Assembly (NCBI RefSeq): GCF_018320785.1 | Contig: NC_054885.1 | Coordinates: forward strand, 7,700,921-7,764,920 | Direction of reading: 5' to 3' | Source of the DNA: Cheilinus undulatus | Taxonomy: Eukaryota; Chordata; Actinopteri; Labriformes; Labridae | DNA: 64,000 nucleotides | Shown: piece by piece, positions 27,801-36,500 of the stretch | Position numbering within the stretch: the first letter of the stretch is position 1 | Layout of the letters: every line of letters starts with the position of its first letter | The notes under the pieces: model-generated | What the model saw: only the letters and a program-made list of their open reading frames with translations | What the model was told of the DNA's origin: nothing | Database searches by the model: none | Position numbers and translations under genes: made by a program

Positions 27801-28464
27801 TTCAATATTTTTGCATATTTCTCGAGATGGAGTTTTTTACAGGTGTTAAACCACACCTTGAGGGCAGCCCTGGTCCAGCAATTTATTTTATCCAGGTGAG
27901 GATTATGGTGTTGGCAGTCACCTGGTAAAGACAGTGCTGGTGTTTCAGATTGCATTGATTCCAAGTCTTTCCATTTAGCAAACTAGAGGTCTTAGCTGGG
28001 CAGTAATATAATAGTCCTCCACACATGATAGAGAAAGTCCACCCTCGTCTTTGGGTAACTGCAGGATCTTGTATTTAATTCGGGGCCTCTTACTATTCCA
28101 GACAAATCTTGATATGGTATATATGAATTCAAAAGGACATGTTGCTACATGTTGGACAAATCCAGACAGTGTGTAAGAGTTTGCCTGCAATTGTTATTTT
28201 TTACATATTTTCTTTATATTTCAGTATTGAGCTTACCCTCCTGGCTCTCCCGTTGGACAGGATCTCAGAGATCCCCTTAGCAGCGTCGTTCTTCTCGGCC
28301 ACACACAGCACCCTGCTCACCCGGCTCATGCCGCTCTGACCCCGGTTGCGGTGCATCTCTGCCTGCTGAGCACAGTACGATCTCCCGCTGAGAATCTTCC
28401 GGAGAAGATCTGGCCGCTGTAGTCCCGATCGAAACAGATATGTCTTGAAAAAGTGTACTAACAT
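6806..28464 (-). CDS. top3a: DNA topoisomerase III alpha
   Basis: Type IA topoisomerase that passes single strands. With BLM and RMI1/2 it dissolves double Holliday junctions, and a mitochondrial form decatenates mtDNA. Exons in transcript order: 28237-28464, 25156-25215, 25003-25076, 24844-24919, 24617-24725, 24061-24204, 23720-23890, 23377-23477, 20747-20821, 20565-20647, 19593-19803, 19241-19426, 16557-16686, 16100-16213, 13965-14130, 13736-13882, 12961-13083, 7160-7842, 6806-6960. All phases join, giving 1011 aa (human 1001). TOPRIM acidic motif [10 protein letters not shown] lies at 162-171. The catalytic Tyr is Y378 in [12 protein letters not shown]4 zinc ribbon uses C675, C678, C697 and C703. 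A Gly/Pro-rich linker is near 773-795. Two GRF zinc fingers lie at about 829-868 and 914-953, and a CCHC knuckle is C995-C998-H1003-C1008. Residues 1-36 are Arg-rich with few acids, like a mitochondrial presequence; Met37 and Met46 could start the nuclear form. The donor after exon 3 (GTTGGT) is weak but is the only one that keeps frame. Confidence 0.97.
7911..8060. mobile_element. MITE copy 1 (GGATTAGTATTA ends)
   Basis: About 150 bp in top3a intron 17, starting AGGATTAGTATTACCT and ending AGGTAATACTACTCCC, so the termini are inverted. The interior matches the reverse complement of the copy at 15531-15676 (shared word GACCATATTTCA). Confidence 0.75.
8895..9012 (-). repeat. SINE-like repeat, second type
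   Basis: It reads TTATTTAGATAAGACAGCTG followed by GAAGAGAGACAAG and an imperfect GGAATCGATCTCGCAACC. This is the reverse form of a common fish SINE body with a decayed B box. It lies in top3a intron 17. Confidence 0.55.
9850..10520 (+). mobile_element. Non-LTR (CR1/L2-like) LINE 3' fragment
   Basis: Plus-strand reading gives broken stretches such as [12 protein letters not shown] and, further on, LYHRHS-type text, typical of the C-terminal part of a fish LINE ORF2 (the usual family text is LDYGDILYMHA). Stops and frame breaks are frequent. It sits in top3a intron 17, antisense to the gene. The clade is uncertain. Confidence 0.55.
11116..11670 (-). mobile_element. Non-autonomous repeat with helicase-like ORF piece, copy 1
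   Basis: GGTTACC occurs at both boundaries (11116-11122 and 11664-11670). Inside, the minus strand has an open frame (11253-11483) beginning [20 protein letters not shown] and continuing [17 protein letters not shown]. That resembles the region just before the Walker A motif of RecQ-like helicases, followed by unrelated residues. A second copy in the opposite orientation lies at 35437-35740. It is in top3a intron 17. The superfamily is unknown to me. Confidence 0.65.
14172..14340 (-). repeat. tRNA-derived SINE, decayed
   Basis: Reverse-strand copy of the family at 1485: GGGCTTTTTATGCTTTTATT, then the GAGGACAGTGGACAGA run and a degraded B box (CTGGACCTGAACC). It lies at the exon-15 end of top3a intron 14. 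Confidence 0.65.
15531..15676. mobile_element. MITE copy 2 (GGATTAGTATTA ends)
   Basis: It begins TGGGATTAGTATTA and ends TAATACTAATCCCG: 146 bp with clear inverted termini, in top3a intron 14. The interior aligns by eye with the reverse complement of copy 1 at 7911-8060. Confidence 0.8.
16767..17716. mobile_element. hAT-type non-autonomous element with 8-bp TSD
   Basis: CTTTAAAG occurs directly on both sides (16759-16766 and 17717-17724). The termini CAAGGGTGTCAAACTGAG and, from the right, CAGGGATGTTAGACTGAG are inverted relatives. An 8-bp duplication plus this end sequence fits the hAT superfamily. The 950-bp interior is a degenerate T-rich array of units resembling TCATATTTTGACC. It lies in top3a intron 12. 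Confidence 0.85.
18110..18550 (+). mobile_element. Tc1-type transposon 3' fragment
   Basis: The phrase GAAATCTGTGGGCTGACTTG and the following GGGCTGTACACAGGA are the 3' part of a vertebrate Tc1-like transposase gene and its tail, ending near AATAAAGGTGGGAAAAGTTC. The frame is broken. It is adjacent to, but of a different family from, the fragment that follows. Confidence 0.7.
18560..18915 (+). mobile_element. Tc1/mariner transposase C-terminal fragment with DD37E spacing
   Basis: An open stretch (18588-18908, 106 codons) contains [14 protein letters not shown] and [19 protein letters not shown], which hold the second Asp and the Glu of the DDE catalytic triad. I count 37 residues between them, where classic Tc1 has 34. 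The N-terminal half is absent. It lies in top3a intron 12, antisense to the gene. Confidence 0.8.
22110..22795 (+). mobile_element. CR1/L2-type LINE 3' fragments
   Basis: An open stretch at 22318-22521 reads [20 protein letters not shown] and then [17 protein letters not shown], the standard C-terminal end of reverse transcriptase in fish L2/CR1-like LINEs. It continues with frame breaks to a tail near AAAGTGCTATATCAAAAAAT at about 22780. A separate short tail (AATAAAGTGGATTGGATTG) ends near 22180. All lie in top3a intron 8, antisense. Confidence 0.8.
25226..25247. repeat. Poly(A) microsatellite
   Basis: An uninterrupted A run of about 20 bp, 10 bp upstream of top3a exon 2 (on the gene strand it is a T run). 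It forms a long polypyrimidine tract before the TTCAG acceptor. Confidence 0.8.
25444..26012. mobile_element. MITE with 13-bp perfect inverted ends, SINE inserted
   Basis: GGGATGCACAACG at 25444-25456 is the exact inverse of CGTTGTGCATCCC at 26000-26012. The size is 569 bp, of which about 175 bp is a SINE (25505-25680). The ends resemble those of common fish hAT-like elements, but the 8-bp flanks do not match, so the superfamily is open. It lies in top3a intron 1. Confidence 0.7.
25505..25680 (-). repeat. tRNA-derived SINE nested in a MITE
   Basis: Reverse-strand copy: GGGCTTTTTATGCCTTTATT, the GGAGGACAGTGGACAGAG run, and a decayed promoter region ending CCACTAGGCCATCTGCGCCC. Its position inside 25444-26012 makes it younger than that MITE. 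Confidence 0.75.
26774..28113 (-). mobile_element. 5'-truncated L1-type LINE with target-site duplication
   Basis: ATGGTATATATGAGTTCA (26756-26773) and ATGGTATATATGAATTCA (28114-28131) flank the insert: an 18-bp target-site duplication with one mismatch. The minus strand holds L1/Tx1-like ORF2 C-terminal text, including [18 protein letters not shown] (near 28000) and a 216-codon open frame (27139-27789) with [18 protein letters not shown]. The 3' end at about 26780-26825 carries an AATAAA-type A-rich tail. The 1340-bp copy is truncated at its 5' end, as usual for L1, and sits in top3a intron 1 in the gene's orientation. Confidence 0.9.
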
Positions 28465-28949
28465 ACCTGCCCTGTCTGTCCGCTCTCATCTGACGCAGCT
28501 CGCGAGCTGCTGCCTCTGCGCTGTTAGCATGTTAGCTTACAGAGCCAACTGACGCCATGAATAAACACTTTAATAAAGAGTTAAAATAAAGTGTTCAGAG
28601 GCTCAGTGACTGCGATATGGGTTGACAGATTAAAAACAAAAAGTGACAGTCAGAATGAGCTACATAAAATTGTTTATATAAACTTTAATAAGCAAAACTA
28701 TCGACCTCTTACCGAACCGCTAACTGTTTATACTTTGCCCGCCTGTCAAACACTGCCGTAAGAAGTCGTAAAATGACGTAAAGTCCTTGTACCAGAGAAA
28801 TCCAACACGAATTTACACTTAAGATAACATATGGAACCAAAATAGTCAAACTATTGAGAAAATGGTCGTCTTTTTTACACGGTTTTACATTTTGGCGTTA
28901 TTTGATTTTAAAATTATTGCATTACATAATCATGAGGGCCTGGAAGAGC

Positions 28950-29410
28950 AATAGAAAGTCTGTAACACTTTTACAAAACTTGAAGAAAATGTACATCAAC
29001 TAACACTTTTACAATTGACAAAACAAATTACCATTTTACATAACAGATTTACAAAAGTGTACAATGAAAAAACTGTAGTCCGAAACACTAAGAAAACCTG
29101 GCACATATTTACAGAGTCTAATACAAAATCACAAACTCTGAAACACTTTAACAAAAATTTTACAAATAAAACGTATCTAAATCTAAAACTTTTGTCATGA
29201 CAGTGTTTCAGACTTTGTACTTTTGTATCTGACTTTTTTCAGCTTTTGAAAAAGTGTTTCAGACTTTCCTATTTTCTAAAAGACTGATATTTTTAAAAAG
29301 TTCTGTGTTTCAGACTATGTTATATTAAATTGGACGCATTAAATTAGTTTCAGACTTTTTAAAGGCATTTCAGACTATGTAATATTGTATTGGACTTTGT
29401 AAAAATAATT
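28950..29410. repeat. Imperfect inverted-repeat block
   Basis: The left half repeats words like TCTGAAACACTTTAACAAA. The right half repeats their inverse, such as GTGTTTCAGACTTTGTA, with the switch near 29195-29205 around a TCATGA palindrome. It may be a foldback transposon remnant; no clear target-site duplication was found. Confidence 0.55.
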
Positions 29411-29872
29411 TTCTAAAATATATATAAATATGTTTATCAAAAAGTTTTGGTTATGGCTATTTGCGTTTTCAGAGTGGTATTTTGGAAGATATAACATTTC
29501 AGCAGCATTATTAAGAAATAAAGCTGCTTTGTACATTAAAAGATAAAATACAGGTTATTCATTGTCACTTTTATCATTTAGTATGTTTTTTTTTTAAATT
29601 AACATTTTAATTTGGTAGTTGAAATATATATAAATCTATCAAGTCAACATAAAGTAGAATAAAACATAATGTTTGACTAACATTAAACTTACACAAAAGT
29701 ATAAAAATAAAACGGGATAAAACATTATTGTCACATTCATCTATTTGTGTTTTCAATGTATAGATTAAATACTGACATGTACTGAAAACCTTTTCTTTTA
29801 TCTTTTGTAAGCTGATGTTGTCCGGATGTGGGCGGGGCCTTGGTCACCTGACAGGACTACAGCTGGGTAAAC

Positions 29873-29917
29873 ATGGCGGCCGTGTATGGATGTGTAGATG
29901 TAACGGAGCTGTGTTAG
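29873..29917 (+). CDS. Possible uORF in the smcr8 leader
   Basis: A 14-codon frame MAAVYGCVDVTELC starts at the ATG inside the YY1-type site, with a purine at -3. If the leader starts upstream of it, it would be the first AUG met by scanning ribosomes. YY1-ATG motifs are often at the transcription start itself, so it may never be translated. Confidence 0.2.
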   Translation: MAAVYGCVDVTELC

Positions 29918-30464
29918 CGGTTAATGCTATTTCTGCTTAAATATCGGTGTGTACCGGAGCGTTAAACACCGTGGAGATGAAGAGGACCGTTTCATGATGA
30001 AGAGGAGGAGACACGATGCTGTTTGTCTCTACAGCATGATCTGAGTCTGCGCAGAATGATCGCTGTGTTAACACAAACACCGATTTGTGTTTCTGTCGGA
30101 GGAGCTGCTCGTCTTTTTTTCTCACTTTAACAAACTGATGCTCGGTCAGGTCTCTCTTGCACAAGCACTGAGACTCCTAGACTGCTTTTAAAATGATTTT
30201 AAATCCAATTTAAATGATATGAAGGGTTTTAATGGATCCTGTCACATCTGTTTGACCTCACTAACAGACACAGCAGCATGATGGCCAGTGTGACTCATTG
30301 AATCATGTTTGATCTTTTCATGGATCCTCAGTGTGTCTGCTCTTTAACCTCTCTGAGCAGGCGGATGATCGGTCTGAATGAAGCTGCTGAACGCTCACAG
30401 CTACATCAGCACTAACTGAGCTGCACTGTGTGTGGGTTGGTGAAGTGTAGTATAGTAATGTGTT

Positions 30465-30535
30465 GCTCAGTGACTGGCTCATTAAGAGCTCAGTGACTGG
30501 CTCCCCTGACCTGGTGGCAATCACTAAAGACAATG
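30465..30535 (+). repeat. Duplicate of the smcr8 first codons, upstream of the start
   Basis: The segment 30493-30534 reads V-T-GSPDLVAITKDN, against M-I-GSPDLVAFTKDD from the true start at 30584. The nucleotide match runs about 42 bp at a 91-bp offset. The leading phrase GCTCAGTGACTGGCTC itself occurs twice, at 30465 and 30488. The copy lacks an ATG, is out of frame with the gene, and has no downstream continuation. Confidence 0.75.
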
Positions 30536-30583
30536 TATTGTTGTGTTCTGTAGTTGTGTAGTTGTGCTCATGCCTGGCTCACT

Positions 30584-33500
30584 ATGATTGGCTCTCCTGA
30601 CTTGGTAGCGTTCACTAAAGACGATGAGTATGGACACACTAACCCTGACCCCTGGGCGGTCCCGGAGGAGTTCTCAGTCCCTCTCCATCCTCCGGCCGAT
30701 GTTAACCCATGGGCTAAAACATCATATGCTAAATTCACCAAAGACTTCATCCTGATCTCTGAGTTCTCTGAGCAGGTGGGCCCGCAGCCACTCCTCACCA
30801 TCCCCGATGACCCTAAAGTCTGCGGCTCCTTTGACCTGAACTACTTCTCCCTAAGGATCATGTCTGTGGACTATCAGGCGTCCTTCGTGGGGCATCCACC
30901 CGGCAGCGGTTACCCGAGGCTCAGCTTCGTGGAGGACTCACGGGTGGTGCTGGGTGACTCGAAGGAAGGGGCGTTTGCATATGTGCACCACCTCACTCTT
31001 TACGACCTGGAGGCGAGGGGCTTCGTGCGGCCGTTCTGTATGGCGTATGTGTCAGCTGATGAGAGGAAGATCATGCTGCAGTTTCAGGAGCTATCGCTTC
31101 GATTCTCGCAGGCGTCTGAGTGTCTAAAGGCTGGGAACCGGAGAGCCTTCGCCAAAGAGCTGCAGAGGAAGCTGAGGGACCTGGAGTAAGACCTGAAAAC
31201 ATTTAAACTAAACTAAACTTAATTAACCCTAGCCTAAACCCAACATTTTCATTAACCAAAACCTTAATCCAACATTTTAAACTATCCTCAACCCAAACCC
31301 AACCCCAACATTTCACCTGACCTTAACCCAAATCCAACATTTTCACTAACCTTGACCCAAACCCAACCTTTTTACATAACCATAACCATAACCTTTTTCC
31401 CTAATCTAAACCCAACATTTTCACTTACATTAAGCCAAGCCAAACATGTTCACTTACCATTACCCAGCATTCTACTCTTACCTTAACCCAGAATTTCTAC
31501 TAAACCTATCCTAAACCAAACATTTTTGTTAATCCAAACCCAACATTCAGTAATCCTTACCTAACCCTAACCTAACAATTTTAAAAATTAAACCATAACC
31601 CAACATTTTTACCTTACCAAACCTAAAGCTAATATTTTTACTAATTAAAACATATTCCCAACAATTTGACCTAACCTCAACCCAAACCCAACATATTCCC
31701 TAACCCTAACCCAGATCCAACATTTTCAATAACCATAACCCAACATTTTTACTAACCCTAACATAACAACCTACCAAACCAAACCCTGGCCATTTTTATT
31801 AACCCTTACCTAACAACTTTCCAAACCAAACCTTAGCCCAACATTTGTATTAACCCTCACCTAACAGTTTTACCAAACTGAACCCTAACCAAACATTTTT
31901 ACTAACCTTAACCTAACAGTTTTACCAACCCAAACCTTAACCTAACATTTCTAACCCTAACATAAAATTTTTACTAAACCAAACCTCAGCCCAACATTTT
32001 TGCAAACCCTTGCCTAACACTTTTACCAAACCAAACCAAAGCCCAATATTTTTACTAACCCAAACCTTAACCTAATATTTTTACTAATTAAAATCCCCAA
32101 TTTTTTACCAAGCTAAAGTTAAAGCCAGCGTTTTTTCTAGTGCTAATCCAACCTTTTCATTAACTCTAACCAAAACCGTACATTTCTACTAACCCTAACC
32201 ATGCACCTTTCATTATACTGTATTTATGTGTTCAAACTGGTTGTCACTTCCTTGTTTTTTCTTCCCACAGGTACACTCATTCAGTGCTGCAGAAGGAGGA
32301 AGGTCAGCAGAGGGAGGCTGGCCCTCAGACCATGTACTCGGCTCATGCTGTAGAGAAAGCCAATGAGCTGGCAAACGTGGAAAAGAGCATCTATGAACAT
32401 CGAGACCTGCTGAGACAGATTAGCTCGTACCATATGCGTCCTCGCAGAGATCCCCACGCCGTCACCTGTCAAATGTGTCTAAATGAATGTCTGAGTGAGT
32501 GTGAACAGCTCTTAGAGAAATACGCCAAACTCGCCTCCCCCTTCACTCATGCAGACATGGGGGAGAGAGGGGGAATGGGGGAGGAGGAGCGAGGTCAGGG
32601 TAATGATGTCAGAGGTGAAAAAGAGGATGATGACGCAGTGAGACGACGGCCGTCCTACACACCACAGCTGATTAAAGCCAAGTCTGCAAAGTGTTTTGAC
32701 AAACGCCTGAAGACCCTGCAGGAGCTGTGTGATGATGTTTTCTACGAGGCCACGGTGGGACTCCTGAAGGACACCGAGAGGAGTTTCAGGGGTGATCTAT
32801 GTTACCTGCACACACGCCACCTAGACAGGGTACTACGCAGGAAACAGCAAGTTACCAACTTCCTGTTTGAAGAGGACCTGGGAGTGGATGATGAGAATGA
32901 GTATGGAGCCCTTAGACCGGTCTGTGCTGTGAACCATCATGTAGAAAACTGTATAAAGCTTAATCAGCTTCCTGTTATTCTTAGACCAGATCCTTCAGAT
33001 ACTGCAGACCCTTCAGACCTGGCCTCTGAGATGGTCCAGACTAAACAGAGCGAGCTCAGAGCTGCTGATTCGTCCCCCTCAGACCAGACTGCAGAGACTC
33101 AGGAGAGCTCAGAGGAGACCAAGGAAAGCTTTAGCAGCAGGACAGCAGAGACAAGTCAGGCAGACAGGAAACAGGATCTGGATTGTATGACTTCAGGCAC
33201 TCCTGATTCTGACCCTGACCCTGAACATAACCTCGATCCTGATCCTGATCAGGAGAGAGAGAGCAGCAGTGAGGACATGGAGACAACTGCAGGGGAGGAC
33301 GAGGGAGACAGTGGAGGAGACCAGACCCCAGAGTCTCTGCTGGAGGTTGAGTCTGAGTTAATGGTTGGCAGAGAGAATGAGTCTGAGGTTGGACCTGATG
33401 GGACGTGTGACATGGACTCAGACTTGTTGGTTCCTATAGAAACAGCATGCTGTTTGTCCCAGGATGGCTTCCTTTATGAGAATTCCACCCTTGAGGCGAT

Positions 33501-36500
33501 GCCTCATCTTCACCAAAGCTCATCCCCTGAGTCTTGCGAAACCCTAGTGGTCAAACAGGAACCTCAGGCCCTCCTTCCACTCCAGGACCAGTATTCAGTT
33601 GGATCCCCAGGCTCAGGAAGTCCTGCAGCTGGACTAGAGCTTCCTGTCGGGGCTTATGGCGATTCAGTTTCCCGAACCTCAGTGGAGGAGGGGTCGGACT
33701 GTACTATGAGTGCTTCCACGGGGTCTGAGCGTGCTCCCTCCCCACTTGGGTACGGGGGTGTAGTGACCCTGCGTCAAAGGAAGAAGGCGGGTCAGGGGGC
33801 CTTGAGGTTTGTGCGACAGTACCCGTTTGCTATGCAGGCTTTGTGGTGTCTGCTGAGCGGCAGGACTCTGGTTGTGCTCGGGACAGATGAAGGAAGAGTC
33901 CGTAGACTGGTCTCAGCTCTGGCCCTGTTTGTCCCCGGTCCTGGAAAATGTGGAGAGAGGGTTCAGTCATGGCTGTCCGTACCCTTCACCCTGACAGACC
34001 TGCAGAGGTGGAAACTCATCGGACTGCAAAGGTATTTAACCTTTACATTTTTATTTTTAGCATTTAACAGAAACTTCAGTGCAGTGATGATATAAAAGAT
34101 GCTGCTAGCGTAAATTTACTCAAACTGAGTCTGCACCAGTGTGGAGATTTTAATGAAGGTTTAGTCCTTCAGAGTTTGTTTCGCAGTTCACTCTGCTGTT
34201 ACTCAGCTTCTCTGACTCAGTCCTCAGTGATTCACTCGCATTCAGCTGTTAAACCTCGACATGTCCTTGAACTTCAATTTTTATTCATCTGCCTTCTCTC
34301 TTACCACACACTGACCTCTTGAATCTCCTTAGTTTTACAATTTTTATTTTAATTTTCCATTTTCTTGAATGACTAAGGGAGAGTGCGTTCACATTTAACA
34401 TTTTGTACTCCTTCAAGGTTAAATGTTTGAATTTATTGAGAAATTAAATGTGAGAAGAAGTCCTTAGTGAAACCGTACATATCAGACTGAGGATTTCCTT
34501 AATCTCTGAACCTCTCCTTACCTTCTACCATGTAAAGCTGGTATACACTGTGTGATTCCTAGTCATGGGGTCTGAATCTTTTATGATGCACAACCATCAC
34601 GCTGGATTGGTGTGCTCAAACTATTAGGTCTAATGGTAATGCAAGATCTGAGTGCTCACACTGTACGAGTGAAGTCAGGATAGACTGAGTCAAATCTCAG
34701 GGGAGTTTCCTTTGAGTCTTACACATGGATGTTTAAGTCGTACCTACTGTTTTGTTTCCACACTTCATATACCAACAAACTGCGCCATAACCTTTCTCAC
34801 CATACATGGGCATTATTGCCAGCAAACACAACTAGCAGCTAAATAATAAATATTCCTGCTGGAGGTCTGCTGGTAAGATTGTTTCCTAGGGATATAATGG
34901 TATCAAAATCTCATGGTATGATAGTACCTTGATAACAAGCCCAAGGTACATTTTTATTTGAAGATGAATTGCCATAGTTGTGCACTAGGCCTAAAAATCT
35001 ACACCTGTACTTTGGCGCCAGTGTTTACTAACCTCGTAAAACCTTCTGAGTCCACCACTGACAACAGCTGTAGGTCTTTGCAGGTTTATTCGACGGCACT
35101 TTGTGATCCTGTTGAGTCCTCATGCTGCTGTGGACAAGTGGGTTTGTGAACGCTTCCTTAAGAGTCTTTTGGCCTGGATTTGCTCCTTGCATCTTTGCAA
35201 ATCTTTTCAGGGTGATGATTTGTCAAGTTTTTCACTAATGTTACCCGTATTTCCAGTTGAGTGTGTCACCACAGTCCGGCAGTGTCTGCATATTGGTTTT
35301 TTGTCCATCACCTTTTCTCCTTCTCATTTCTTGACACCTGGAAACCAAAGTGCTTCCACACGCCAGATTTAAAAGTCGCTGGAGCCTCCACAATCTCTAA
35401 ACTTTGCCATTCACTTCTCCCTCGCTGTAGCATCCACCTAACCTTGCAAAGCAGATGGATACACCCATTTCTGTGTTTCTCACTGGTGAATCCATCTTGC
35501 AAAGCTCCTGTCTTAACTGTTTCGGCCCGGTTAGAAAGTGACAGGGCCGATCAGCGATGAGGGGCAGTACTTTCGGGTGCGGCGGAGTCGTGATGTAAGC
35601 AAGTAGCAACAAGAGGCTGGTGCTAAAGTGCCAGTTTTATCAGAACTTGATGACATTTCTTTGTTAAAAGAAAAACAAAGAACAGCAGTGAGTTGTTTTC
35701 TTTTCAAAAATGGCAAAAGTCATGTACTGACATGTCACATGAAGACACACATCTTATTTTGGCCTTCCGTCACTGTTCTCAATAACACCAAAATCGAGAT
35801 AGCTGTAGTCATATTTGCTCAGCTGGTTTCATCACTTGATGACGTGGACACACTTAAATGTTTATCCGTTGTTGCTAGCTGGACCTGCCTACCAAATGCT
35901 TCCTGAGCAAAGTGACCGATGCATGACGAGTGATAGATTTCCATCATATCTCACAATCATATCTGAGTTTTTATTGGTCCAAAGTTGACTTATGTGGGAG
36001 TCATTGGTGTAGTATGGTTGTTTTATGGTGCTGTAGTCCCTATGTGTATTTATTTGCTTTTTAATGCCATGGCATTACTTTAATAACTTATTTTAAACTA
36101 TTTTGCGGACCCCCAAGCTCTGGCTCGCGGACCCCAGTTTGAGAACCATTGCTGTAAGCACCCAGGGGACCGAGGACACTAATTATTGAAGTATTGAAAG
36201 TATGTTTTTTCCATTCTTGCTTGACGAACTTCTTGAGTTGCTCAGTAGTGTGGTGTTTACATTGTAGTAGTTTGTGTTTTACATTATCACCATACATGTT
36301 CCATGGGTCTGGTCTGCATGTTGGCCAGTGAACATCCCAAGCATTTTGGAATTTGGCTTTGCAATTAGCATAGCTTGAATTCTGAATTTAAAAAATGACT
36401 TAAAATAGTTTAAGAATCAAGAGCAGCATGTAACAAACACACTTGGTATCAAAAAGGGAAAGGTTTATTTAAAATGCAGGCACAGGGGTGCAGATGGTCT

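Larger units (their letters stand above)
28465..30583. promoter_or_regulatory. Divergent top3a / smcr8 promoter interval
   Basis: The two start codons are 2.1 kb apart on opposite strands. The smcr8 side has a GC box GGGCGGGGC (29830-29838) and a YY1-type AACATGGCGGC (29870-29880), suggesting transcription starts near 29850. The top3a side is CpG-rich at 28470-28510. An inverted-repeat block (28950-29410) separates them. SMCR8 and TOP3A are also head-to-head in human. Confidence 0.6.

Noticed and set aside
30554-30583. Upstream in-frame ATG of smcr8 adding MCSCAHAWLT
   Set aside because: The human protein begins at the position matching the downstream ATG (MISAPDVVAF), and the extra residues resemble no family sequence. 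The internal start was chosen.
34032-34095. Read-through of smcr8 exon 2 to a stop at 34095
   Set aside because: The open frame continues past the donor AAAG/GTATTT, but residues after GLQR lose similarity to SMCR8, and exon 3 resumes it in phase at 36737.
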